Numbered from the stretch's first letter, positions 1 to 6,146 are shown. The stretch is 7,978 nucleotides of DNA from Bacillota bacterium (GCA_023399035.1 JAEWQX010000115.1:1-7978), one strand, 5' to 3'. Translations and numbers: made by a program. Notes: a model not told the origin generated them from the letters alone.

Positions 1-58
1 CAACTCCTCAAACATACGTTCTTATTTATATAATAGCGAACATATGTTTATTTGTAAA
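1..58 (-). promoter_or_regulatory. LexA-controlled (SOS) promoter and RBS of a gene beyond the left edge
   Basis: Read leftward, there is a -35 TTTACA (58-53), a 17-nt spacer and a -10 TATTAT (35-30), a good sigma-A promoter. One LexA-type box, CGAAC-ATAT-GTTTA (37-50), fills the spacer. A second, CAAAC-ATAC-GTTCT (9-22), lies at the predicted transcription start. Each matches the Gram-positive consensus CGAACnnnnGTTCG with two mismatches in the ten specified positions. A GAGGAG Shine-Dalgarno (9-4) follows, so the start codon should lie only a few bases outside the window. Repressor boxes placed this way would block RNA polymerase. The regulated gene is not visible; recA, lexA, a repair polymerase or a division inhibitor are all possible and cannot be told apart here. 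Confidence 0.75.
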
Positions 59-171
59 GATAATATATGAAAATTTTGTATATATATTCAGTTTTGAATA
101 CTTTAATATGTTTTTAAGTATTACATCTAAAATTGTATGCTTTATCCATTATGTGCTGAACTACTATACAA

Positions 172-211
172 TAAAAAATATCACAATATTCAACTATTTT
201 GAATATTGTGA
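172..211 (-). terminator. Rho-independent terminator of the nuclease transcription unit
   Basis: A perfect 13-bp stem (199-211 with 181-193, loop 194-198) is followed on the minus strand by TATTTTTTATT. The stop codon and last codons of the small ORF at 190-414 lie inside the hairpin. The hairpin is the natural end of the leftward unit that contains the Rpn-family nuclease. Confidence 0.8.
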
Positions 212-414
212 CATTTAAAGCATTTACTTGATTTATTACTTTTTATTAAACAGTCTTTTATATAAAATGCAATTCCATATTTAATTATATCTTCATATCC
301 TTCTTCCATGAGTTCATGCTCATAATTCATTTTTTCAATCTGCATCAAACCATTTAAGTACCTTTTCCCTAAATTAATGGAACAAATCGTTTTAAGCATC
401 TGTTCCATTATCAT
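190..414 (-). CDS. small hypothetical protein following the nuclease gene
   Basis: This is a 74-codon ORF whose ATG lies three bases after the stop codon of the upstream nuclease gene. It has no convincing Shine-Dalgarno of its own, so translation would depend on coupling to that gene. The product would be acidic to neutral and largely helical, with no membrane segment, and it ends with a CFKCH motif near the C-terminus. The last seven codons read through the terminator stem, which is unusual for a conserved protein. I do not recognise the family. It could be a real co-transcribed partner, a decayed remnant of the nuclease gene's former 3' end, or chance coding. Position between the nuclease and the terminator is the only support. 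Confidence 0.35.
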   Translation of the reverse strand: MIMEQMLKTICSINLGKRYLNGLMQIEKMNYEHELMEEGYEDIIKYGIAFYIKDCLIKSNKSSKCFKCHNIQNS

Positions 415-417
415 ATT

Positions 418-1395
418 TTAATTTACCAATTGCATTTTTATTTTTTTTACTTCTTCAAGAGGGATACCTGTTCCTTGTGCTACTATTTCTTCGCTCACTC
501 CTAGCTTAAGAAAATTTTCTGCATCTTTTAATGCTCTTAAATTGTCTCCTTCCTGCCTGCCCTCTTCTCTTCCTTGTTCTATCCCTTTTTCTATTCCCTT
601 TTGTTCATAATATTTCTGCCTTATTTGATCTACAGTCATCTTAATAGCACCTCCTCTTTCTTTTCTATATTCTTCATATTTATTTTCAAGCTCTTTATCC
701 TGAATCAAAAATAAATATTCCAAGAAATCTGCTAATGCTTTTATCTGCTCTTCATTTTGAACTTTATCATATTCTATCAATTCTTCTGCAAGCTGTATTT
801 TTGCATTATATATATCTATATCCTTTGTTGATGTATTCAATAATGTCTGGGCTATTATAAATACTATTCTTAATGGATTATCAAAACTTATTTTTTCTAA
901 GTCTAGCTTTTCAACATCTATAGTTCTGAAATTATATGTTAAAATTTCATCTTCAAGCTTTGGAACCTTATATACATATTTTTTGTCTTTTCCTCTTTCT
1001 CCTTTATATGTATAGATTGCCGCTGCTATTACTTCACTTTTATCTTTATTTTTATATCTAAATTTATCCCATATCCTATAAAAATACCTGAACATTCTTT
1101 CACCAAATGCATCTTCATCACTGCTGTAACTTTGTACTTCTACATGAATAAATAAAATTTTGCTGTTATTATCCTTAAGTCTTACCTTTATTATTTTATC
1201 TGAAATAATTTTTTCTGCGCTATCTTTATCAAAAATTTCTCTCTGAATTTCTGCCAATTCTAAGTCTAAGCTCTCAGTTCCTGCATCCCAGTCTATATCA
1301 TCAAATATTTCCGGAAACAAGACTTCTACAACCTCAACCTCAAATGCTTCAAGAATTGTCTTCCATGCTGCATCATAATCATGTTTTTTTGACAA
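418..1395 (-). CDS. Rpn-family recombination-promoting nuclease / putative transposase (PD-(D/E)XK)
   Basis: The 325-residue protein matches the Rpn/YhgA-like family, long annotated as 'transposase' but built on a PD-(D/E)XK endonuclease fold. Visible landmarks are YDAAWK near the N-terminus and FPEIFDDIDW (27-36). The probable catalytic core is D66 in SDKIIKV plus E86 and Q88 in IHVEVQ (83-88). It is followed by ERMFRYFYRIWD (99-110) and a C-terminal charged tail with GIEKGIEQGREEGRQEG-type repeats (267-283), typical of the family. The start is a TTG at 1395-1393: no ATG is suitably placed, and AAGGAG (1410-1405) lies nine bases upstream. In E. coli, Rpn proteins are DNA endonucleases that stimulate RecA-independent recombination; members are often mobile and multicopy in clostridia. 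No terminal repeats suggesting an independent transposon are seen. The catalytic core looks intact. Confidence 0.88.
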   Translation of the reverse strand: MSKKHDYDAAWKTILEAFEVEVVEVLFPEIFDDIDWDAGTESLDLELAEIQREIFDKDSAEKIISDKIIKVRLKDNNSKILFIHVEVQSYSSDEDAFGERMFRYFYRIWDKFRYKNKDKSEVIAAAIYTYKGERGKDKKYVYKVPKLEDEILTYNFRTIDVEKLDLEKISFDNPLRIVFIIAQTLLNTSTKDIDIYNAKIQLAEELIEYDKVQNEEQIKALADFLEYLFLIQDKELENKYEEYRKERGGAIKMTVDQIRQKYYEQKGIEKGIEQGREEGRQEGDNLRALKDAENFLKLGVSEEIVAQGTGIPLEEVKKIKMQLVN

Positions 1396-1759
1396 TGCTC
1401 TTGTCTCCTTTCTAAAAATAATATCATTATTTTTATATCTTAATTATATCCTATCTAATTTATTTTATAAACATATTTTTCTGCTATAAAATAAAAATAC
1501 AGTGGTTATTATTTATAAGTAGAAATAGCATGAGTCCAACTCTGTTAGCCTGCTTAATATGACTTGCATTAATAACTTTAATACTTCCACTACTTAAGCT
1601 TATGGAGCCTTTATCTAGATTACTATATAAATACTCAGAAACATGGAAAAAATAATAATCCAGCAACTGAAAAAGAAACTTAATATGCTCCTTTTTCAGT
1701 TTTAAAGCACAGTAAAATGAACTTAACTGGAAAGAAACAATTTTCATAACAAAAATATA
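1396..1759. other. 364-bp intergenic stretch with one hairpin and no convincing gene
   Basis: Besides the nuclease promoter and its RBS, the main structure is an 11-bp inverted repeat, AACTGAAAAAG (1665-1675) with CTTTTTCAGTT (1691-1701), around a 15-nt loop. It lacks a clean T-run on the minus strand, so it is a poor terminator for the flavodoxin-ferredoxin gene, though nothing better is seen. An 87-codon minus-strand open frame (1484-1747) covers much of the stretch. It has no ribosome site and no recognisable domain, and I do not call it a gene. Confidence 0.5.
1443..1471 (-). promoter_or_regulatory. candidate sigma-A promoter of the Rpn-family nuclease gene
   Basis: On the minus strand a -35 TTTATA (1471-1466) is separated by 17 nt from a consensus -10 TATAAT (1448-1443). 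Transcription would start near 1436, giving a leader of about 40 nt before the TTG start. The region is very A/T rich, so chance matches are possible, but spacing and location are right. Confidence 0.5.
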
Positions 1760-2515
1760 CTAGTTAAGATTTACATTTGGATTTAAATATCTTTTCCTAT
1801 TTTCTGTTTTCCCTGCATAATTAATTGCTTCTTTAGGGCAGCTTTGAATACATGCTACACATAGTTCACATTTATGATTCCACACTGGCTTTCCTTCATT
1901 CATTGTTATATTGTTTACTGGACATCTTTTGGCACATAAGCCACAGCCTATACATTTATTATTTACAGTATAATTTCTATCTGCTTCATGAAATTTTACA
2001 ATATCTTTGTAAAAATAATTAGTGCATAGACGATCAATAATAAAATGACTTTTTTCAATTTCAGATTTTTTTCTATTTCTAACAAAACTGCATATTTCTT
2101 TAACCTTATTTTTTTCTTTTGCAAATAATTTATATTGAGTCTTCTTGCTTTTTGCTCCATAACCCATAATATAATTTCCAGGCATATTAATTAAAAATCC
2201 ACCACTTAATAATTTATTTTTATGATTTAAAATATCTTTACACTGATCAAGTGCTCTGCCTGGGAGCCCTCCATAATTTGCTACTGCATATATATAGGTA
2301 TCATTTGAAACATTTAATTTTTCTAAAAAGTCACAAAGAATCAACGGCATTCCCCAATTGTACACTGGAAATACAATTCCTAACGTATCTGAACTTATAT
2401 TTTCTCCAGAATAATCAGCTATCTTATGTATTGTACAGTCACCAATTCCCTTACTTAAATCCTCGGCTATCTGCAAACTATTTCCTGTTCCTGTGAAATA
2501 ATATATTTTATTCAT
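1760..2515 (-). CDS. EFR1-family flavodoxin-ferredoxin fusion protein
   Basis: This 251-residue protein joins an N-terminal flavodoxin-like domain to a C-terminal two-cluster bacterial ferredoxin. The N-terminus has YFTGTGNS (6-13), the FMN phosphate-binding loop. Other flavodoxin-loop motifs are PVYNWGMP (50-57) and ANYGG (79-83). The C-terminus has two CxxCxxCxxxCP motifs, Cys188/191/194/198 and Cys216/219/222/226, each expected to ligate one [4Fe-4S] cluster with exchange of the fourth cysteines. It is therefore a cytoplasmic electron carrier passing electrons between FMN and iron-sulfur centres, common in anaerobic clostridia; the partner enzyme is unknown. I chose the ATG at 2515 because GGAGG (2526-2522) lies six bases upstream. 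An in-frame ATG six codons earlier overlaps the Shine-Dalgarno. The gene appears monocistronic. Confidence 0.9.
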   Translation of the reverse strand: MNKIYYFTGTGNSLQIAEDLSKGIGDCTIHKIADYSGENISSDTLGIVFPVYNWGMPLILCDFLEKLNVSNDTYIYAVANYGGLPGRALDQCKDILNHKNKLLSGGFLINMPGNYIMGYGAKSKKTQYKLFAKEKNKVKEICSFVRNRKKSEIEKSHFIIDRLCTNYFYKDIVKFHEADRNYTVNNKCIGCGLCAKRCPVNNITMNEGKPVWNHKCELCVACIQSCPKEAINYAGKTENRKRYLNPNVNLN

Positions 2516-2826
2516 ACTAATCCTCCAAATCATTGATTATATTTTAAATCAATATTTAAGCTTTTAAAATTTAATTATTATTGGATGCTATTCTGGCAAT
2601 TACACAGCAACGTTTCACTATCTTTTACCACCTTTTTCTTATCACAATTTAATTATGGCATATATTGTAAATTATGGGTTAAATTCATATACTTGTTTAT
2701 AAAAGTATAGAATAATAACTGTAATAATACAAATATTATAACTGTGGTATTCATATCACTATGTTGTTAAGAAATTGTAAAATTCCCTTGACACTTAATA
2801 AAATTACTTTTGAGGAGGAATTTTAA
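2516..2826. other. 311-bp divergent intergenic region
   Basis: The region separates the leftward flavodoxin-ferredoxin gene from the rightward 34-codon gene. On the minus side a TATAAT (2541-2536) sits shortly before the flavodoxin gene's Shine-Dalgarno, but no good -35 is spaced with it. On the plus side a TTGTAA/TATACT promoter is present. A TTGACA at 2788-2793 has no matching -10. I see no other gene, riboswitch or repeat. Confidence 0.5.
2665..2693 (+). promoter_or_regulatory. candidate promoter of the 34-codon gene
   Basis: A -35 TTGTAA (2665-2670), a 17-nt spacer and a -10 TATACT (2688-2693) face rightward. Transcription would begin near 2700, leaving an untranslated leader of about 127 nt before the ATG at 2827. 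That is long for such a short gene and might hold regulatory structure, though I see no strong hairpin in it. Confidence 0.45.
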
Positions 2827-2931
2827 ATGAGTGAAAAACATGATTCTTCCTGTAGTTCTCAACAGGAAAAAGAAAAGAAAGCCAATAACTGCAAAAACAA
2901 ACATAGTAAGAAAACTTACAAGAAAGACTGA
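2827..2931 (+). CDS. 34-residue lysine-rich small protein with two cysteines
   Basis: A short gene with unusually complete signals. A perfect AGGAGG (2813-2818) lies eight bases before the ATG. A strong intrinsic terminator begins eight bases after the TGA stop. The product is hydrophilic, with serine-rich residues 7-11, cysteines at 9 and 22, and a Lys-rich second half ending in KKTYKKD, so it is strongly basic. It has no signal peptide and no hydrophobic stretch, which argues against a toxin of the membrane type. I do not recognise a family. It could be a small nucleic-acid- or metal-binding protein, a spore or stress peptide, or a peptide on the end of a regulatory RNA. The gene call rests on its expression signals, not on homology. 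Confidence 0.6.
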   Translation: MSEKHDSSCSSQQEKEKKANNCKNKHSKKTYKKD

Positions 2932-2939
2932 TCACATTT

Positions 2940-2970
2940 AAATCTTCCCCACTGCCTGGGAAGATTTTTT
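2940..2970 (+). terminator. Rho-independent terminator after the 34-codon gene
   Basis: A ten-base-pair stem AAATCTTCCC (2940-2949) / GGGAAGATTT (2958-2967) with an 8-nt loop runs into a T-run (2965-2970). It is GC-rich at the loop side, unusual in this A/T-rich DNA, and clearly directional to the plus strand. Confidence 0.85.
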
Positions 2971-3072
2971 ATTTATAAAGAAACTGAATGGAAATCCAAG
3001 GCTTTTTCATTTCTAAACTTAACGCTATACTTTTTCATCTATTAATCCTAACTAATATAATTTCAAATACAA

Positions 3073-3108
3073 GAAACTCTCAAGACACATTAATCTCTTG
3101 AGAGTTTC
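3073..3108 (-). terminator. hairpin terminator behind the chemotaxis-receptor remnant
   Basis: A perfect 13-bp inverted repeat GAAACTCTCAAGA (3073-3085) / TCTTGAGAGTTTC (3096-3108) has a 10-nt loop. On the minus strand it is followed by a T-rich tail with interruptions (TTGTATTT). It begins about 20 bases after the remnant's stop codon and is probably its original terminator. Confidence 0.65.
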
Positions 3109-3128
3109 AATTTAAATATTTGTTTAAG

Positions 3129-3737
3129 TTAAGATTTTAAACTGTTAGCTAATGAATAGATTTCTTTCATAAGGTCTCTAAAATCACTTAAGATTGATAC
3201 AGATTTCTCACTATCTTTTAATCCCTCTAAGCATGTTGCTGCAACCTCTTCACTTGTAGCTGATAAATTAGAGATATGCTCTAATAAAGATTTATTAGCA
3301 TTGTTTATTCCATGAATCATATTTTTGATATTTATTATAGAATCATTTAATGAGTTTATTGATGAATTCATGTTTTCAAATTTATTGTTTACTGTATTTA
3401 TGATTTGATTCTGTTTTTTTGTGGAGTCAGTAGAATTATTGACACTTGTAAGTACATTTTTAATATTTTCAACCAGTTGATTTATGATATTTGTAATCTG
3501 GTTAGTTGCTGCACTTGTTTCTTCTGACAACTGTCTTATTTCTTCAGCAACTACAGCAAATCCTTTTCCTGCTTCTCCAGCTCTTGCAGCTTCTATGGAT
3601 GCATTTAAGGCTAGAAGATTTGTATTTTCTGATATTTCTGATATACTTTGTGTTATTTGTTCAACCTCATTAATCTTCTGTGATAGATTATTTATAGACT
3701 CATAAATAATTTTATAAATTCTAAAATTAAAGCTTAA
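3129..3737 (-). pseudogene. methyl-accepting chemotaxis protein, N-terminally truncated remnant
   Basis: The open frame encodes the C-terminal cytoplasmic signalling domain of an MCP. Minus-strand codons from about 3700 to 3500 give ISENTNLLALNASIEAARAG, then GEAGKGFAVVAEEIRQL, the highly conserved hairpin tip that contacts CheA and CheW. A further roughly 120 residues of coiled coil follow, ending with SATSEEVAA and a natural C-terminus. The sensor domain, membrane segments and HAMP domain are absent. The frame runs back only to a TAA at 3740-3738, and no ATG, GTG or TTG occurs upstream of a TTG at 3530-3528, which lies after the conserved tip. The next gene upstream is unrelated. I infer a 5' deletion that left a stump of about 200 codons. 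Use of the internal TTG would give a 133-residue fragment without the tip, which is unlikely to function. Confidence 0.8.
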
Positions 3738-3769
3738 TTATAATATAATTTACTATAATTAAGCTTTAA
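3727..3769 (-). terminator. hairpin terminator of the CobW/YcgQ-like gene
   Basis: A perfect 16-bp inverted repeat, TTAAAGCTTAATTATA (3727-3742) with TATAATTAAGCTTTAA (3754-3769), flanks an 11-nt loop. It begins eight bases after the stop codon of the leftward gene and is followed on the minus strand by TTTTAG. The stem is almost all A/T, so termination may be weak. It also marks the point where the truncated MCP begins. Confidence 0.6.
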
Positions 3770-3777
3770 ATAATATT

Positions 3778-4719
3778 CTAATAGAAATAAACTAATTCAT
3801 CATCAGGCTTTTGTGCTGATTCAATTTTTTCAACATGTAAAACGGGAAGCTCACTTTCATATTGTCTTACATATGTTTCTTTAACTGTAGCTACTATCTC
3901 TACCCACTCTTTGTTCTCCAATTCCACATCATTTTTAAATTGGCATATAAGACCTAAAGGTGTAATATCATCAGCGCAGCATGTCATAGCATTACGTCCT
4001 AAGATTGAAAACTTTGGAGGATATTTTTCAGGATCATAAGCCATCACCTTAATTTTTATCTTTTTACCATTATATTTTTTAGGATTAGACATCATATCTT
4101 CATATAATATACCGTAATCATAATCTTCCGGCTCTATTATTTCAGCATCTATATCAAATGGAAGAACATCTTCTGATTCATCTATTTCTCCATTTTCATT
4201 TTCAAACATAACTCTCGCTTGAACATTTATAGCTTTTACGCTTCCTCTTAATGCTATTTTCTTTGTATCAGCATTACATCTGTTAAATACAACAAGATCA
4301 GAATCCCTGAACTGTTCAACCATAATTGAACCCATATTGCTCATATAATTGCTGAATGTTGAAGCATCAACAGTACATATAGACTGTGCAATAACACATT
4401 GTTCTGGAAGTGCATTATCGAATAGGTTATCAAAATTCCATGTACCGTTAAATTCTAAAAGTATTCTGTCAGCTTTGCTTTCTTTTAAATGCTTCATGAT
4501 AAATTCAGCTGTAAGTTCCTCTTCTTCTTCAACTGATACTAATGTTATATTTGCTTTTTTTAATTTATCTTCTTCAAACTCTTCTACTCCTTCTTCACAA
4601 AGTATAAGAAGACTTTTCCTGTCCATTACAAATTGTTCATCTTTTAAAATTTCTTTTATAAATGTTGTTTTACCGCTTTCTAAAAAACCAGTAAATAAGT
4701 ATACTGGAATCTGTTCCAT
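3778..4719 (-). CDS. CobW-like P-loop GTPase fused to a YcgQ/TIGR03943-like C-terminal domain
   Basis: This is a 313-residue soluble protein in two parts. Residues 1 to about 195 resemble the COG0523/CobW G domain: Walker A GFLESGKTT (11-19), LLEFNG (87-92) at the place of the usual EPSG, and FNRCN (145-149) at the guanine-specificity NKxD position. The normal switch segment with its CxCC metal site is replaced by an acidic run (EEEEE near 64-68). Residues from about 205 to the end look like the soluble C-terminal domain of YcgQ (DUF1980/TIGR03943): NPKKYNGKK (212-220), GRNAMTCCADD (241-251), EWVEI, and a closing KPDDELVYFY. YcgQ normally works beside a YcgR-type permease, often near COG0523 genes; no permease is in view. 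A metal-handling role is inferred from the family and from the neighbouring canonical CobW gene. An AGAGG site lies nine bases before the ATG. Confidence 0.8.
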   Translation of the reverse strand: MEQIPVYLFTGFLESGKTTFIKEILKDEQFVMDRKSLLILCEEGVEEFEEDKLKKANITLVSVEEEEELTAEFIMKHLKESKADRILLEFNGTWNFDNLFDNALPEQCVIAQSICTVDASTFSNYMSNMGSIMVEQFRDSDLVVFNRCNADTKKIALRGSVKAINVQARVMFENENGEIDESEDVLPFDIDAEIIEPEDYDYGILYEDMMSNPKKYNGKKIKIKVMAYDPEKYPPKFSILGRNAMTCCADDITPLGLICQFKNDVELENKEWVEIVATVKETYVRQYESELPVLHVEKIESAQKPDDELVYFY

Positions 4720-4752
4720 ATAAGTTCGCCTCTTTTCTTTTTGTGTCTTTAA

Positions 4753-4790
4753 TTTAAAATTCAGAATAAAACTAAATTCTGAACTTTAAA
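4753..4790 (-). promoter_or_regulatory. leader hairpin ahead of the CobW/YcgQ-like gene
   Basis: Two 15-nt arms (4776-4790 and 4753-4767) pair perfectly in minus-strand RNA if one G-U wobble is allowed, with an 8-nt loop. No T-run follows. The hairpin ends about 20 bases before the ribosome site of the 3778-4719 gene. It could be a processing or stability element, part of an attenuator, or a poor terminator for the upstream CobW gene. Confidence 0.45.
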
Positions 4791-4819
4791 CTTAATGTCA
4801 TTTTAACTTAATGTCATTT
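4789..4819. repeat. tandem direct repeat, two copies of a 15-bp unit
   Basis: AACTTAATGTCATTT occurs at 4789-4803 and again at 4805-4819, a period of 16 bp. The first copy overlaps the outer edge of the leader hairpin. It may be a pair of protein sites on one face of the helix or a simple duplication. Confidence 0.6.
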
Positions 4820-4916
4820 AATTAATATATCAATTCTAATTAAATTACCGCATCAAACATGCCAGTTGACAATTGACAGTTAATATTTAAATCTTTTAAA
4901 TATTTCTTTAATAGAA

Positions 4917-6053
4917 TTATTTAATATGGAATAATTCTTCTATTTTATTTTTATTTAATTTAGAACCAATTACACATAATCTTCCTGTATAATCTGCTTC
5001 ACCTTTTCTTATTTCATATTCTCCAGGCACAAGGTCAAAGTTATACCAATTTCCATTTTCATCTGGAACAATACCTTTTGCACGTAAGATGATTCCATAT
5101 TCAGAACTGTCGCTTAATGATGAAAGTATAGATTTAAGTTCTTCTTCACCATATTTCTTTGGAGTTTCTGTTCCCCAGCTTGTAAATACTTCATCAGCAT
5201 CATGATGGTGATGATCATGGCCGCAGCTGCAGTTTTCATCATGGACATGATGATTATCATGTCCACAGCCACATTCTTCATGATGGTTATGTTCATGTTC
5301 TTCGTCATGATGATGGTGGTGTCCACATGAGCAGTTTTCATCATGATGGTGTTCATGCTCTTCTTCATGATGGTGTCCACAGCTGCATGTTTCTCCATGT
5401 TTGTGATGATGATGGTTCTCATGTTCACACTCTTCTAATAATTCTTTTTCTAATGAGTTTTCTCTTTCCATTACATCTACAATTTGTTTTCCACTAATAT
5501 CATCCCATGGAGTAGTAATAATAGATGCATTTTCATTATGTTCTCTTATTAATGAAACAACACCTTCAAGTTTTTCCTGTGAAAGTTTTTGAGTACGGCT
5601 TAATATTATAGTATTTGCATTTTCAATTTGATTATTGAAGAATTCACCAAAATTCTTCATATACATCTTACACTTCTGAGCATCTACAACTGCAACAAAA
5701 CTATTAAGATGTATTTGCGCTTCATCCTTTATGCCTTCAACTGCCTTTATTACATCAGAAAGCTTTCCAACTCCTGATGGCTCAATTATAATCCTATCTG
5801 GAGTATACTTTTCTAAAGCATCTTTAAGTGCACTTCCAAAATCCCCTACAAGAGAACAGCATATGCATCCTGAATTCATTTCAGTTATTTCAATTCCTGT
5901 ATCCTTTAAAAATCCTCCATCTATTCCTATCTGTCCAAATTCATTTTCAATTATCATAAGCTTTTCTGTATGTATTGCATCTTCAATAATTTTTTTAATC
6001 AATGTTGTTTTCCCTGCTCCAAGGAATCCTGAAATAATATCAATTTTTGTCAT
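4917..6053 (-). CDS. COG0523/CobW-family metallochaperone GTPase with His-rich CxCGH segment
   Basis: This 378-residue GTPase is of the G3E/CobW family, related to YciC/ZagA-type zinc chaperones. Visible motifs are Walker A GFLGAGKTT (9-17), IENEFG (35-40), the hallmark metal site CICC (63-66) and EPSG (91-94). SRTQ (152-155) stands in place of NKxD. Residues 211-284 form a metal-binding insert rich in His, Asp and Glu with four CxCG(H) units (C223, C241, C261, C275). The motif DADEVFTSWG then leads into a CobW C-terminal domain (about 289-376). The family uses GTP hydrolysis to load Zn, Co, Ni or Fe into client proteins; the metal here is not known, but the insert suggests zinc, nickel or cobalt storage. 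The start has AAGGAG (6069-6064) ten bases upstream. It probably forms a unit with the downstream 3778-4719 gene. Confidence 0.92.
   Translation of the reverse strand: MTKIDIISGFLGAGKTTLIKKIIEDAIHTEKLMIIENEFGQIGIDGGFLKDTGIEITEMNSGCICCSLVGDFGSALKDALEKYTPDRIIIEPSGVGKLSDVIKAVEGIKDEAQIHLNSFVAVVDAQKCKMYMKNFGEFFNNQIENANTIILSRTQKLSQEKLEGVVSLIREHNENASIITTPWDDISGKQIVDVMERENSLEKELLEECEHENHHHHKHGETCSCGHHHEEEHEHHHDENCSCGHHHHHDEEHEHNHHEECGCGHDNHHVHDENCSCGHDHHHHDADEVFTSWGTETPKKYGEEELKSILSSLSDSSEYGIILRAKGIVPDENGNWYNFDLVPGEYEIRKGEADYTGRLCVIGSKLNKNKIEELFHIK
5202..5423 (-). repeat. in-frame His/Cys-rich repetitive coding segment
   Basis: The DNA encoding residues 211-284 of the CobW-family protein is imperfectly repetitive, built from CAT/CAC runs and GAA/GAT codons around four TGYxxyTGYGGACAY-like units. 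Spacing between successive first cysteines is 18, 20 and 14 residues, so units have grown and shrunk. Such low-complexity DNA is prone to length change between strains. Confidence 0.75.
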
Positions 6054-6094
6054 TTTGATAACTCTCCTTATTATGTTTTACATTTTATATTCGT

Positions 6095-6136
6095 CATATA
6101 TTACTATAATAATTCCCAGTAAAAATAATAATTATT
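6095..6136 (-). promoter_or_regulatory. candidate promoter and Fur/Zur-like dyad before the CobW-family gene
   Basis: On the minus strand TTTACT (6123-6118), 17 nt and TATATG (6100-6095) form a moderate sigma-A promoter with a leader of about 35 nt. Directly upstream is a dyad AATAAT-A-ATTATT (6124-6136). Its core, AATnATT, is shared with the Bacillus Zur box, but the outer TCG/CGA bases are missing. In such A/T-rich DNA this is suggestive only. Zinc-responsive control would fit the gene, as known for YciC-type proteins. Confidence 0.3.
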
Positions 6137-6146
6137 ACCTTTATAA

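Noticed and set aside
418..1395. Insertion sequence built around the 'transposase' annotation of the Rpn-family gene
   Set aside because: No flanking terminal inverted repeats or target duplications are seen. The gene has its own promoter and terminator, so I treat it as a stand-alone nuclease gene.
1484..1747. 87-codon open frame on the minus strand between the flavodoxin-ferredoxin and nuclease genes
   Set aside because: It has no Shine-Dalgarno, no recognisable domain and a low-complexity hydrophobic composition. It lies in A/T-rich intergenic DNA and overlaps a hairpin. A decayed gene fragment remains possible.
2788..2793. Consensus TTGACA just before the 34-codon gene
   Set aside because: No -10 lies 15-19 nt downstream; the position falls on the Shine-Dalgarno region.
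2991..3042. Tiny 21-codon minus-strand frame starting near 3040 with a weak AGGA
   Set aside because: It is very short, has a weak ribosome site and no terminator of its own, and the peptide has no notable features.
4349..4723. 124-codon plus-strand frame
   Set aside because: It is antisense to the CobW/YcgQ-like gene, with a serine-rich composition typical of the complement of coding DNA and no RBS.
4861..4880. TTGACA repeats as a plus-strand promoter
   Set aside because: No suitable -10 and no plus-strand gene follows. The TTGACAATTGACA motif looks like a short intergenic repeat.
5114..5428. 104-codon minus-strand frame rich in Met, Ile and Thr
   Set aside because: It is an out-of-frame reading of the His-codon repeats (CATCATCAT read as ATC/ATG) in the CobW-family gene.
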